A stretch of 61,058 bases of DNA from Rhodococcus sp. AW25M09 (lineage in GTDB: Bacteria > Actinomycetota > Actinomycetes > Mycobacteriales > Mycobacteriaceae), in contig NZ_CAPS01000065.1 in assembly GCF_000333955.1 (NCBI RefSeq), forward strand, positions 1 through 61,058, read 5' to 3'. Shown here piece after piece: positions 15,457-24,461 of the stretch (positions are counted from its first letter, which is position 1; every line of letters starts with the position of its first letter). The notes under the pieces are model-generated. The model made no database searches. It had not been told where the DNA came from and saw only the letters and a list, made by a program, of their open reading frames with translations. A program made the position numbers and the translations under genes.

Positions 15457-16877
15457 TGGCCACCACCTTCGTGCACGGTGGAACGGTGGTATCCACCACC
15501 GGCGCACAGAAATTGGATGTGTTCATCGACGGTGAGACCATCGTCGCAGTGCTGGCACCCGGATCGGTGTCGTTGGCCGCCGACTTGAAAACCACGGCGG
15601 ACATTGTCGTCGATGCCACGGACAAGTACGTCATTCCAGGCGGGGTAGACGGCCACACACACATGGAGATGCCGTTCGGCGGCACGTTCGCCTCGGACAC
15701 TTTCGAGACCGGAACGCGTGCGGCGGCGTGGGGTGGCACGACGACCATTGTGGACTTCGCAATTCAGACCCCCGGCCAGCGCGTCCAGGACACTCTTGCG
15801 CAGTGGCACGAGAAAGCGGCAGGGAAGTGCGCTGTCGACTACGGCTTTCATCAGATCATCGGTGACGTCACCGATGATTCCTTGAAGGCCATGAGCGAGT
15901 TGGTCTCCGAGGGCGTCACGAGCTTCAAGCTCTTCATGGCCTATCCGGGTGTGTTCTACTCCGACGACGGCAAGATCCTGCGCGCCATGCAGTCCGCAGC
16001 CGAAACGGGTGCTCTGCTGATGATGCACGCCGAGAACGGCATCGCGATAGACGTTCTCGTGGCGCAGTCGATCGCGCGCGGCGACACCGCCCCGTACTTC
16101 CACGGCACGTCGAGGCCGTGGCAACTCGAGGAGGAGGCGACGCATCGAGCCATCATGCTGGCCGACGTGACCGGCGCACCGCTCTACGTCGTGCACGTAT
16201 CGGCCAAGCAGGCTCTGGAGCAGATCGCACAGGCGCGGGGCAACGGGCAGAACGTGTTTGCCGAGACGTGCCCGCAGTACCTCTATCTGTCGCTCGAGGA
16301 ACAACTCGGTGCACCGGGTTACGAGGGAGCCAAGTGGGTCTGCTCGACGCCTCTGCGGTCGCGGGCGGAGGGGCATCAGGACGAACTGTGGCGCTACCTG
16401 CGTACCGGAGACGTTGCCACCGTCAGTACCGATCACTGCCCGTTCTGCATGAAGGACCAAAAGGAGATGGGTATCGGCGACTTCTCCAAGATTCCCAACG
16501 GTATCGGGTCGGTGGAGCATCGCATCGATCTGATGTTCCAGGGCGTCAAGAGCGGCAAGATCACGCTCGAGAAGTGGGTCGACGTGTGCTGCACCACCCC
16601 GGCTCGGATGTTCGGAATGTATCCGAGGAAGGGTGTCATCAGTCCCGGAGCCGACGCCGACATCGTGGTCTACGACCCGAACGGACACACCAGCATCGGA
16701 GTCGAGAAGACCCATCACATGAACATGGACTACTCGGCGTACGAGGGTTTCGAGATCGACGGGCACGTCGACACCGTGATCTCTCGTGGGCGGATCATCG
16801 TCGACGACGGATCCTATTCCGGCACTGCGGGACACGGGCGCTTCGTCCGCCGCGACCTGTCGCAGAATCTGGTCTGA
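15456..16877 (+). CDS. hydA: Dihydropyrimidinase / D-hydantoinase
   Basis: The 473-aa binuclear-metal amidohydrolase opens dihydrouracil, dihydrothymine or hydantoins to carbamoyl acids. The metal site is visible as GGVDGHTHMEMPFGG, the carboxylated Lys in TSFKLFMAYPG, His in LLMMHAENG and VVHVSAK, and Asp in VSTDHCPF. ETCPQYLYLS is typical of the hydantoinase branch. The ATG at 15456 shares its A with the upstream TGA, so it is translationally coupled to the ureidopropionase gene. Confidence 0.93.
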   Translation: MATTFVHGGTVVSTTGAQKLDVFIDGETIVAVLAPGSVSLAADLKTTADIVVDATDKYVIPGGVDGHTHMEMPFGGTFASDTFETGTRAAAWGGTTTIVDFAIQTPGQRVQDTLAQWHEKAAGKCAVDYGFHQIIGDVTDDSLKAMSELVSEGVTSFKLFMAYPGVFYSDDGKILRAMQSAAETGALLMMHAENGIAIDVLVAQSIARGDTAPYFHGTSRPWQLEEEATHRAIMLADVTGAPLYVVHVSAKQALEQIAQARGNGQNVFAETCPQYLYLSLEEQLGAPGYEGAKWVCSTPLRSRAEGHQDELWRYLRTGDVATVSTDHCPFCMKDQKEMGIGDFSKIPNGIGSVEHRIDLMFQGVKSGKITLEKWVDVCCTTPARMFGMYPRKGVISPGADADIVVYDPNGHTSIGVEKTHHMNMDYSAYEGFEIDGHVDTVISRGRIIVDDGSYSGTAGHGRFVRRDLSQNLV

Positions 16878-16880
16878 GCC

Positions 16881-17912
16881 ATGGACATCGGGGTAGTGCT
16901 GCAGTGCAATCCGCCGGCGTCGCGTGTGGTCGATCTGGCCAGGCAGGCCGAGACACATGGGTTTTCGCATGTCTGGACGTTCGACTCACATTTGCTGTGG
17001 CAGGAACCGTACGTCATCTACAGTCAAATTCTGGCCGCAACGAGACGGGTGACCGTGGGCCCGATGGTCACCAATCCCGCCACGCGCGATTGGACGGTGA
17101 CCGCATCGACGTTTGCGACACTCAACGACATGTTCGGCAATCGCACCGTCTGCGGTATCGGGCGCGGTGATTCCGCCGTCCGCGCTCTCGGGGGGAAGCC
17201 GACAACGCTTGCCTCGCTGCGAGAATCGATAGAGGTGATCCGCAGTCTGGCCAACGGGCGTAGTGCCCGAGTCGGTGAGACGACCGTGCAGTTCCCTTGG
17301 GCAGAGCACTCGCGCCTCGAGGTTTGGGTGGCGGCGTACGGGCCAAAGGCACTTGAGCTCACCGGGCAAGTGGCGGACGGTTTCATCTTGCAATTGGCCG
17401 ATCCCGACATCGCCGCGTGGACGATCGGCAGGGTGCGGGCAGCTGCCGAGCAGGCCGGGCGTGATCCGAATTCGATCTCGATCTGCGTGGCAGCTCCCGC
17501 TTACGTCACCGACGGCACCGAGGCAGGACTCGAACATGCCCGCGATCAGTGTCGTTGGTTCGGGGGGATGGTCGGCAATCACGTCGCCGATATCGTCGCG
17601 CGTTACGGCGGCGACGGCAGCGGTGTTCCTGCGGCTCTCACCGACTACATCGCCGCGCGCACCGGGTACGACTACAACGAGCACGGCCGCGCAGGAAACT
17701 CGCATGCCGAATTCGTCCCGAACGAGGTGATCGACAGGTTCTGCCTGCTCGGCACCCCGGCCGATCACATCGCCAAATTGAAAGATCTCGAGGCTCTCGG
17801 CGTCGATCAATTCTCGGTCTACCTCCAGCACGACGCCAAAACCGCAACGCTGGAATCGTACGGAGAAAGCATCATTCCGCAGATCCGTAAGTCCGTGACG
17901 GCTACGTCGTGA
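16881..17912 (+). CDS. LLM-class flavin/F420-dependent oxidoreductase (TIGR03842-like)
   Basis: The 343-aa luciferase-like TIM-barrel protein has DIGVVLQCNPPASRVVDLARQAE at the N-terminus, THGFSHVWTFDSHLLWQEPYV, VGPMVTNPATRDWTVTAS and GIGRGDSAVRALG, as in F420- or FMN-using LLM reductases. The sequence looks like the CPS_4043/TIGR03842 group found beside hydantoinase genes. Its reaction is not established. In this operon it is the only redox enzyme, so it could reduce the pyrimidine ring or oxidise a hydantoin side product. Its stop overlaps the next start (GTGA). Confidence 0.8.
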   Translation: MDIGVVLQCNPPASRVVDLARQAETHGFSHVWTFDSHLLWQEPYVIYSQILAATRRVTVGPMVTNPATRDWTVTASTFATLNDMFGNRTVCGIGRGDSAVRALGGKPTTLASLRESIEVIRSLANGRSARVGETTVQFPWAEHSRLEVWVAAYGPKALELTGQVADGFILQLADPDIAAWTIGRVRAAAEQAGRDPNSISICVAAPAYVTDGTEAGLEHARDQCRWFGGMVGNHVADIVARYGGDGSGVPAALTDYIAARTGYDYNEHGRAGNSHAEFVPNEVIDRFCLLGTPADHIAKLKDLEALGVDQFSVYLQHDAKTATLESYGESIIPQIRKSVTATS

Positions 17913-18841
17913 CGACTGTTCTGGATCGGCCCGAGGTGGTGGCCCCGGCCCCCATCCGTCCGGCCCGACTTCGTCGTCCGCTCATGGCAGTGGCGGCGGT
18001 CGCGTCGTTGCTGGTGCTGTGGGAGCTGGTGAAAGTGCTCGTTCCCGAGAACGGTGTGAGTGTCGCCGGTGTGCGGGTGTTACCGAGAACCGACGACGGT
18101 GCACTGCCGCACGTGTGGTCGGTGCTGGCGGCTTTGGCCGAGCCGGAAGTGAACGTCGCCGGAGCACGCAGCGTCGGTGCCGCGATCGTCTCCAGCGGCC
18201 TGTTCACCTTCGGTCTGGCGGTGCTCGGATTCGCCCTCGGCGCAGTCGTCGGCCTGGTGCTGGCAGTGGCGATGCAACGATTCGTGTGGGTAGAGCGGTC
18301 CGTGTTGCCGTATGTGATCGTCTCGCAGACGGTTCCGCTCATCGCGTTGGCACCGCTCGTCGCGGGTTGGGGCGGGAAGATCGCCATCGGCGGATATGCA
18401 TGGCAGCCGTGGATGAGCATCACCGTCATCGCGTCGTATCTCGCGTTCTTCCCCATGGCAGTGGGGATGCTGCGTGGCCTGCGTTCACCCGACCGGGCAG
18501 CACTGGATCTGATGCACAGCTACGCCTGCGGATGGTGGACCACCCTCGTTCGGCTACGCCTGCCCGCCTCGGTGCCGCACCTGATTCCGGCTCTCCGCCT
18601 GGCTGCGGCTGCTTCCGTGATCGGTGCCGTGGTCGCCGAGATCTCCACCGGAACGACGGGCGGTATCGGCAGGACGATCATCGTGTTCTCTCAGCAGGCG
18701 ACGGGAGATGCATCACGTCTGTACGCAGCTGTTCTCGGAGCAGCGGTGCTCGGCCTGGTGGTAACCGGACTGGTGTCGTTGCTCGAAATTGCTCTGGGCC
18801 GGTACGTGGGGCGCACACCTGCTCGTAGGACGGAGGTATGA
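17909..18841 (+). CDS. ABC transporter permease (first of two), pyrimidine/hydantoin import
   Basis: The 310-aa integral membrane protein has an N-terminal helix (LMAVAAVASLLVLWELV) and five or more later segments. The coupling loop is MLRGLRSPDRAALDLMHSYACGWWTTLVRLRLPASVPHLIPAL near residues 188-230. It belongs to the NitT/TauT-type permease family. The GTG at 17909 overlaps the previous stop. A second, different permease at 19623 suggests a heterodimeric pore. The substrate is inferred only from the catabolic neighbours. Confidence 0.87.
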   Translation: MTTVLDRPEVVAPAPIRPARLRRPLMAVAAVASLLVLWELVKVLVPENGVSVAGVRVLPRTDDGALPHVWSVLAALAEPEVNVAGARSVGAAIVSSGLFTFGLAVLGFALGAVVGLVLAVAMQRFVWVERSVLPYVIVSQTVPLIALAPLVAGWGGKIAIGGYAWQPWMSITVIASYLAFFPMAVGMLRGLRSPDRAALDLMHSYACGWWTTLVRLRLPASVPHLIPALRLAAAASVIGAVVAEISTGTTGGIGRTIIVFSQQATGDASRLYAAVLGAAVLGLVVTGLVSLLEIALGRYVGRTPARRTEV

Positions 18842-19626
18842 CGGAGCGCGCAGTCCTCGTCGAAGAGGTCGGAAAGGTTTTCGACGGGGGAGTCACAGCC
18901 TTGGAGAACGTATCGCTCACTATCGGGGCCGGCGAATTCGTTTCCCTGATCGGGCCATCCGGTTGTGGCAAGTCGACGTTGCTTCGCATCATTGCCGATC
19001 TCGAGCAACCCACGTCCGGTGCGGTGTCGGTATTCGGACTCACTGCTCGCCGAGCACGCGTCGAGCAGAAATACGGCATTGCGTTCCAACAGGCAGGGCT
19101 GCTCGATTGGCGCACGGTGCAATCGAACGTCGCGTTGCCGCTCGAGCTGCACAAGGTACCCAAGCGTGAACGCGCGGACCGGGTACGTGAATTGCTCGAT
19201 CTCGTCGGACTGACCGACTTCGCGGAGAACTTTCCCACTCAGCTGTCCGGCGGCATGCAGCAACGCGTCGCGATCGCCCGGGCGCTGGCCAGAACGCCGG
19301 GGCTGTTGCTGATGGACGAACCGTTCGGGGCCCTGGACGAGATGACACGCGAAAAGATGCAGAACGACCTGCTGCGCATAGCCGAGGAGTCCAGCGCGGC
19401 AGTGGTTTTCGTGACCCACTCGATTCCCGAAGCGGTGTACCTGTCCGATCGAGTGGTCGTGATGTCTTCTCGACCAGGCCGGGTAGTCGACACGCTCTCG
19501 ATCGACTCGATCGACTCGTTCGACGCCGACGGGGACCCGCGCGAATCGGCCGGATTCTTCGCTGCCATCACCTCGGTTCGAGATGCGTTGCACGTAAGCA
19601 CAATTCCCAGTGCGGATGTTCGATGA
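18838..19626 (+). CDS. ABC transporter ATPase, pyrimidine/hydantoin import
   Basis: The 262-aa nucleotide-binding subunit has Walker A GPSGCGKST, Q-loop FQQAGLLDW, signature LSGGMQQRV, Walker B LLLMDEPFGALDEMTR and switch His in VTHSIPEAVYLSDRV. It is closest in look to the SsuB/TauB/NrtD group. The ATG at 18838 overlaps the upstream TGA and its own stop overlaps the next ATG, so expression is coupled to both permeases. A short run of alternating Ser/Ile/Asp near residue 222 is an oddity of the linker, not a known motif. Confidence 0.9.
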   Translation: MTERAVLVEEVGKVFDGGVTALENVSLTIGAGEFVSLIGPSGCGKSTLLRIIADLEQPTSGAVSVFGLTARRARVEQKYGIAFQQAGLLDWRTVQSNVALPLELHKVPKRERADRVRELLDLVGLTDFAENFPTQLSGGMQQRVAIARALARTPGLLLMDEPFGALDEMTREKMQNDLLRIAEESSAAVVFVTHSIPEAVYLSDRVVVMSSRPGRVVDTLSIDSIDSFDADGDPRESAGFFAAITSVRDALHVSTIPSADVR

Positions 19627-20366
19627 AAGTCTGGCTGCCCCCGGTCGTGTTCGGCGTCGTGCTGCTCGGGCTGTGGCAGCTGCTCACAGTCGTCGCAGGA
19701 GTACCGTCATTTCTGCTGCCGTCGCCCAGTGCAATTGCCGAGCAGTTCGTTCGCAACGTCGGCAACATCGGATCGGCAAGTGTGGCAACAGGAACCAACG
19801 CTCTGGTAGGACTGATCGCAGGGTCGGTCCTCGGTCTGGTCGCGGCGATGGCAGCTGTTCGTCTTCGGGTCGTCGACGAGCTGCTCACCCCGCTGGCAGC
19901 GGGTGCGGCGGCCGTTCCCATCGTCGCCCTCGCACCGGTGTTCAACTCGATGTTCTCCTCGACCACGGATCTACCGCGACGCCTCGTGGTGACCATCGTC
20001 GTGTTCTTTCCGGTATTCGTCAGTGCCGCCAAAGGATTGCGGCAGGTATCCGCCGTGCACCATGATCTGATGACGTCCTACGCGGTCGGCGGCTGGCAGC
20101 TCACTCGAATCGTCCGCCTCCCGTCCGCCGTTCCGCACATCTTCACCGGGTTGCGGGTCGCGGCTCCGAATGCTGTCATTGCTGCCATCATCTGCGAGTA
20201 CTTCGGTGGACTGCAGAACGGTTTGGGGTCGCGGATCACCTCCGCCGCGGCGAACACGGCCTACCCCCGGGCGTGGGCCTACGTGATGGGTGCCATTGCA
20301 GTCGGGTTGCTCTTCTTTTTCTTCGTTCTGTTGCTCGAGAAACTCGTGTCCCGGCGTCGTACCTAG
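19623..20366 (+). CDS. ABC transporter permease (second), pyrimidine/hydantoin import
   Basis: The 247-aa permease starts almost directly in its first membrane helix (VVFGVVLLGLWQLLTVVAG) and follows with PSFLLPSPSAIAEQF, a typical TauC/SsuC motif. The coupling loop is SAAKGLRQVSAVHHDLMTSYAVGGWQLTRIVRLPSAVPHI near residues 136-175. It ends with a Lys/Arg-rich cytosolic tail. The ATG at 19623 overlaps the ATPase stop. Together with the permease at 17909 it should form the channel for the lipoprotein at 20370. Confidence 0.88.
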   Translation: MKVWLPPVVFGVVLLGLWQLLTVVAGVPSFLLPSPSAIAEQFVRNVGNIGSASVATGTNALVGLIAGSVLGLVAAMAAVRLRVVDELLTPLAAGAAAVPIVALAPVFNSMFSSTTDLPRRLVVTIVVFFPVFVSAAKGLRQVSAVHHDLMTSYAVGGWQLTRIVRLPSAVPHIFTGLRVAAPNAVIAAIICEYFGGLQNGLGSRITSAAANTAYPRAWAYVMGAIAVGLLFFFFVLLLEKLVSRRRT

Positions 20367-20369
20367 GAG

Positions 20370-21512
20370 ATGAACGTGAAGATCACCCGCACCCCTCGAC
20401 CGCTTGTTGCCGCCGTGATGGCGCTGGCCGTGGTTGCCTCGGCCTGCAGCACCACCACGACCGACACCGAAACCAGTGCGGACGGGAACACCACGATCAA
20501 GCTGCAACTGCAGTGGTTCAAACAGGGTCAGTTCGCTGGATATCTCGCTGCCGTCGATCAAGGGTTCTATGCCGACCAGGGCTTGAATGTCGAAATCCTG
20601 GACGGCGGAACGGATATCGTTCCGCAGACCGTGCTCGCGCAGGGACAGGCCGACTACGCCGTGGCGTGGGTGCCCAAAGCGCTCGCTTCCCGTGAGGCCG
20701 GAGCGGGCATCACCGACGTCGCCCAGATCTACCAGAAGTCCGGCACATTGCAGGTCTCGTTCAAGGATCAGAACATCGCCTCACCCGCAGATCTTCGCGG
20801 TAAGACGGTCGGAAACTGGGGCTACGGAAACGAATTCGAGCTGTTCGCCGGAATGACCAAGGCCGGTGTCAGCCCATCCGATGTGACATTGGTGCAGCAG
20901 CAGTTCGACATGAACGGCCTGTTGTCCGGCGATATCGCTGCCGCGCAGGCGATGTCGTACAACGAATACGCGCAGTTGCTCGAGACGGTGAACCCGGCCA
21001 CCGGTGCGCTCTACACAACGGACGATTTCACGTCTCTGAACTGGAACGACGACGGTGTTGCCATGTTGCAGGACGCGATTTGGGCCAATTCCGACAAGCT
21101 CTCCGACGAGGCGTACCAGGATCGGACCGTCAAGTTCGTCGCCGCCTCGCTGAAGGGCTGGATCTTCTGCCGCGACAACGTCGAGAAGTGCCGCGACATC
21201 ACGGTCGCAGCCGGCTCCACACTGGGCGCGAGTCATCAGCTCTGGCAGATCAACGAGGTCAACAAGCTGATCTGGCCGTCCGAGGAGGGCATCGGAACCA
21301 TCGACGAGGCGGCCTGGCAGCAAACGGTCGACGTGGCGAAGTCCACCAGGAACGCCGAGGGCTCGACGGTGCTGACCACCGATCCCGATGCCGATGCGTA
21401 CACCAACGAGTACGTGAGCAAAGCGCTGGATTTGTTGAAGGCCGACGGTGTAGACGTCACCGGAGAGTCGTACGCTCCGATGGACGTCACTCTGGAGGAA
21501 GGCGGCAAGTAG
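20370..21512 (+). CDS. NMT1/THI5-like substrate-binding lipoprotein
   Basis: The 380-aa protein has a signal peptide with lipobox ASAC (Cys near residue 26) and a Thr-rich linker. The mature part begins IKLQLQWFKQGQFAGYLAAVDQGFYADQGLNVEILDGG, the hallmark of NMT1/THI5 proteins that bind pyrimidines or aromatic heterocycles. It should capture the operon's substrate outside the membrane. It differs clearly from the ThiY-like protein at 7119, so the window has two binding proteins of one superfamily, one under a TPP riboswitch and one in a catabolic operon. Confidence 0.88.
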   Translation: MNVKITRTPRPLVAAVMALAVVASACSTTTTDTETSADGNTTIKLQLQWFKQGQFAGYLAAVDQGFYADQGLNVEILDGGTDIVPQTVLAQGQADYAVAWVPKALASREAGAGITDVAQIYQKSGTLQVSFKDQNIASPADLRGKTVGNWGYGNEFELFAGMTKAGVSPSDVTLVQQQFDMNGLLSGDIAAAQAMSYNEYAQLLETVNPATGALYTTDDFTSLNWNDDGVAMLQDAIWANSDKLSDEAYQDRTVKFVAASLKGWIFCRDNVEKCRDITVAAGSTLGASHQLWQINEVNKLIWPSEEGIGTIDEAAWQQTVDVAKSTRNAEGSTVLTTDPDADAYTNEYVSKALDLLKADGVDVTGESYAPMDVTLEEGGK

Positions 21513-22817
21513 ATGGATCACGTGTTCTACTCCTGGGCGGCGCAGGCCGAACTGAACCCGATCACCGTCGAGGGTGCGAAGGGGTCGTGGTTCTGGGACG
21601 ACAAGGGAAACCGATACCTGGACTTCTCTTCACAGTTGGTCAACGTCAATCTCGGACATCAACACCCCGACGTCGTCGCCGCCATCGTCGAGCAGGCGCA
21701 GATATTGACGACCATCTCTCCGACCATCGCCAACAACAAACGGAGCGAACTCGCTGCGCTGATCGCCGAGCGGGCACCGGGTGATCTCGACCGAGTGTTC
21801 TTCACGACCGGTGGCGCAGAGGCCGTCGAACATGCGGTGCGGTTGGCGCGTCAGCACACCGGACGCACCAAGATGCTGGCCGCGTACCGGTCGTATCACG
21901 GCGGAACCGGCGTCGCGATCGGGCTGACCGGGGAGCCGCGGCGATGGGGAACCGAGCCGACGAATGTGGACGTGGTGCGGTTCTTCGGGCCATATCCGTA
22001 CCGGTCACCTTGGGGCACAACGACTCCCGAGGACGAGGCGGCTGCGGCCCTGGCCCATCTCGAGCAGGTCATCGTGCTCGAAGGCGCGCAGAACATCGCC
22101 GGTCTCATCCTCGAATCGGTCGTCGGTACCAACGGCGTGTTGATCCCGCCGCCTGGATACCTGGCCGGGGTTCGTGCACTGTGCGACAAGTACGGGATCG
22201 TGTACATCGCCGACGAAGTGATGGTCGGATTCGGGCGTATCGGCGAATGGTTCGCGTGCCAGGCCTGGGATGTGACGCCGGATCTGATCACGTTCGCCAA
22301 GGGGGTCAACTCCGGATACGTCCCGTTGGGCGGGGTCGTCATCTCGGAGAAGATCGCCTCGCAGTTCGACCACAAGGCCTATCCCGGCGGATTGACCTAC
22401 TCAGGGCATGTGCTCGGGTGTGCGGCCGGCGTGGCGTCCATCGGAGTGTTCGAACGCGAGAAGATACTTCCGCACGTGCGGACCGTGGGCGAGGAGGTGC
22501 TCGGTGCGGGCCTGTCGAAGCTTGCCGAATCACATCCGAGCGTGGGCGAGGTGCGGGGCAAGGGGTTCTTCTGGGCCGTCGAACTGGTCAAGGACGGTGC
22601 CACCAGAGAGCCACTGGTTCCGTTCGCCGCGTCGGGCGAGGATGCGGCGGCGATGGGTGAGGTGACCGCCGCGGCCAAGTCGCGTGGCCTGTGGCCCTTC
22701 GTATCAGGCAACCGACTGCAGATCGCACCGCCGTTGACCACGTCCGAGGACGACATTCGTCAGGGTCTCGAAATCCTCGACGAGGTGCTGACAGTGGCGG
22801 ACGAATTCACCGTCTGA
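21513..22817 (+). CDS. Class III aminotransferase, probably beta-alanine:pyruvate type
   Basis: The 434-aa PLP enzyme has the fold-type I omega-aminotransferase marks: FFTTGGAEAVEHAVRLAR, YRSYHGGTG, IVYIADEVMVGFGRIGEWF and the PLP lysine in LITFAKGVNSGYVPLGGVVIS. As last gene of the pyrimidine operon it should convert beta-alanine to malonate semialdehyde using pyruvate or 2-oxoglutarate. The ATG follows the lipoprotein stop with no gap. The semialdehyde could be taken by MmsA, encoded at 44848. GABA or other omega-amino acids are alternative substrates. Confidence 0.87.
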   Translation: MDHVFYSWAAQAELNPITVEGAKGSWFWDDKGNRYLDFSSQLVNVNLGHQHPDVVAAIVEQAQILTTISPTIANNKRSELAALIAERAPGDLDRVFFTTGGAEAVEHAVRLARQHTGRTKMLAAYRSYHGGTGVAIGLTGEPRRWGTEPTNVDVVRFFGPYPYRSPWGTTTPEDEAAAALAHLEQVIVLEGAQNIAGLILESVVGTNGVLIPPPGYLAGVRALCDKYGIVYIADEVMVGFGRIGEWFACQAWDVTPDLITFAKGVNSGYVPLGGVVISEKIASQFDHKAYPGGLTYSGHVLGCAAGVASIGVFEREKILPHVRTVGEEVLGAGLSKLAESHPSVGEVRGKGFFWAVELVKDGATREPLVPFAASGEDAAAMGEVTAAAKSRGLWPFVSGNRLQIAPPLTTSEDDIRQGLEILDEVLTVADEFTV

Positions 22818-22856
22818 CGGGAGGTCGTGCGAGGAATTTCGACCCGAAGGTTCTCC

Positions 22857-24239
22857 TCAGAGGACAGCACCGGGGTTGAGGATGCCGGCTGGATCGAGTG
22901 CGGTCTTGATGCGGCGGGTCAGTTCCATGACGTCTTCCCCTACTTGATCGGGTAACCACGCCTTCTTGAGCCGACCGACTCCGTGTTCACCGGTGATGGT
23001 GCCGCCCAAAGAAATTGCCAGATCCATGATCGCTCCGAAGGCGACGTTGGCGCGGCGGCTCATGTCGGCATCCTCGGGGTCGAAGACGATCAGTGGGTGG
23101 GTGTTGCCGTCGCCGGCGTGGGCGATGACGGCGACCAGGACGTCGTATTTCGTGGACAACTCGGCGATTCCGTCGACGAGTGCGGGTAGCGCGGGCAGTG
23201 GAACACCGACATCCTCGAGCAGTAGGCTGCCGAGCCGCTCGACGGCGGGAATCGCGAATCGCCGTGCAGCTGCAAAAGCTTCGCCTTCGTCGGGATCATC
23301 GGTGGTGAAGACGTCGGATGCTCCGGCCTCGGTGCAGGCGGCCGCCATGATGTCGATCTCGCGCCCTCGATCGGCCCCAGGAGAGTCGGAGCGGGCGATC
23401 AGCATCGCCGCGGCGTTGCGATCGAGTCCCATGTTCATGGCGTCCTCGACAGCGCCGATGGACGCGCGGTCCATGAACTCGAGCATGGACGGCCGCAACG
23501 TTCGGGTGATCGCGAGTATGGCGGTTGTCGCATCGTGCACGGACGCGAACGAGGCGACCACGGTGCTGGCCGGAGGTTGCGCCGGAATCAGCCGCAGGGT
23601 GATCTCGGTGATGATGCCCAATGTGCCCTCGGATCCGACGAAGAGCTTCGCAAGAGAGAGTCCCGCAACATCTTTCAGGCGAGGCCCGCCCAGCCGGACG
23701 GCAGTCCCGTCGGCCAGGACGACCTCGAGGCCGAGGACGTAGTCGGTGGTGACGCCGTACTTCACGCAGCACAGACCGCCCGCGTTGGTGGCCGCATTGC
23801 CTCCGATGGAGCACATCTCGAACGACGAGGGGTCGGGTGGGTACCACAGGCCGTGTTCGGCGACGGTCTTCTTGACCTCGGCGTTGAGCAGTCCGGGTTG
23901 CACGACGGCGATGCGGGTCACCGGATCGACGGTGATCTCCCGCATCAACTCGGTGGTGAGCACTATTCCGCCGTCGACGGCGGTGGCTCCACCGGACAGG
24001 CCCGAGCCGGCACCGCGGGGGACGACGGCCACACCGTGTTCGGTGGCCCACCTCATGACGGCTTTGACATCGTCGGTGGACTGAGCACGCACTACGGCCA
24101 GGGGAGTGCCGGCGTCAGGATCCTTGGCCCAGTCGCGTCGGTAGCCCTCGGTGATGTCCGGGTCGGTGACCACGGCACCCGCCGGTAGCAGAGATTCGAG
24201 CTCGGCCAGCCGGACATCCGCATCGTTCGTCACCGACAT
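22857..24239 (-). CDS. FAD-linked 2-hydroxyacid dehydrogenase (glycolate oxidase GlcD / D-lactate dehydrogenase type)
   Basis: The 460-aa protein has the VAO/PCMH FAD-binding domain (VVPRGAGSGLSGGATAVDGGIVL, IGGNAATNAGGLCCVKYG, GSEGTLGIITEITLRL) and the C-terminal FAD-oxidase domain ending GGTITGEHGVGRLKKAW. This matches GlcD and D-lactate dehydrogenases, which pass electrons to a quinone or electron-transfer protein. No glcE or glcF gene is adjacent, so a single-subunit dehydrogenase is more likely. The ATG is at 24239. It is convergent with the aminotransferase and divergent from the small gene at 24462. Confidence 0.88.
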   Translation of the reverse strand: MSVTNDADVRLAELESLLPAGAVVTDPDITEGYRRDWAKDPDAGTPLAVVRAQSTDDVKAVMRWATEHGVAVVPRGAGSGLSGGATAVDGGIVLTTELMREITVDPVTRIAVVQPGLLNAEVKKTVAEHGLWYPPDPSSFEMCSIGGNAATNAGGLCCVKYGVTTDYVLGLEVVLADGTAVRLGGPRLKDVAGLSLAKLFVGSEGTLGIITEITLRLIPAQPPASTVVASFASVHDATTAILAITRTLRPSMLEFMDRASIGAVEDAMNMGLDRNAAAMLIARSDSPGADRGREIDIMAAACTEAGASDVFTTDDPDEGEAFAAARRFAIPAVERLGSLLLEDVGVPLPALPALVDGIAELSTKYDVLVAVIAHAGDGNTHPLIVFDPEDADMSRRANVAFGAIMDLAISLGGTITGEHGVGRLKKAWLPDQVGEDVMELTRRIKTALDPAGILNPGAVL

Positions 24240-24334
24240 CTCGGTCTCCTCACGTCGACAATGTGACCGTCGCCACCGAGTCTGTCACGACCTGTGCGGG
24301 GGCAGCGGGGAGGCCGGTCAGTGCGTCACATCAG

Positions 24335-24354
24335 TAACACCAGCCTCAGGCGTT
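24335..24354 (+). promoter_or_regulatory. Second copy of the 20-bp shared element, inside a dyad
   Basis: TAACACCAGCC-T-CAGG-C-GTT matches the element at 12903 in 18 of 20 positions. It is part of an imperfect dyad in which GTAAC (24334-24338) faces GTTAC (24352-24356). It lies in the divergent region between the FAD dehydrogenase (start 24239) and the small gene at 24462. Confidence 0.4.
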
Positions 24355-24420
24355 ACCGGATCGATGCGTCGTCGACACGCAATCTTGTAGTTCGCCACGC
24401 TAGCGTCCAGCGCAGCGAAC

Positions 24421-24442
24421 CTCGCACCCCGTGCGGTGCGAG
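24421..24442 (+). promoter_or_regulatory. Leader hairpin before the small gene at 24462
   Basis: CTCGCACC (24421-24428) and GGTGCGAG (24435-24442) form a perfect 8-bp stem with a 6-nt loop, ending about 6 nt before the AAGGAGG ribosome site. There is no U-run after it. The arrangement resembles the hairpin before the gene at 2813. Confidence 0.5.
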
Positions 24443-24461
24443 TCGACAAGGAGGCTGCACC

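Noticed and set aside
22824..22844. GGTCG/CGACC stem between the aminotransferase and FAD dehydrogenase genes
   Set aside because: Only 5 bp with a 12-nt loop, too weak to call a terminator.
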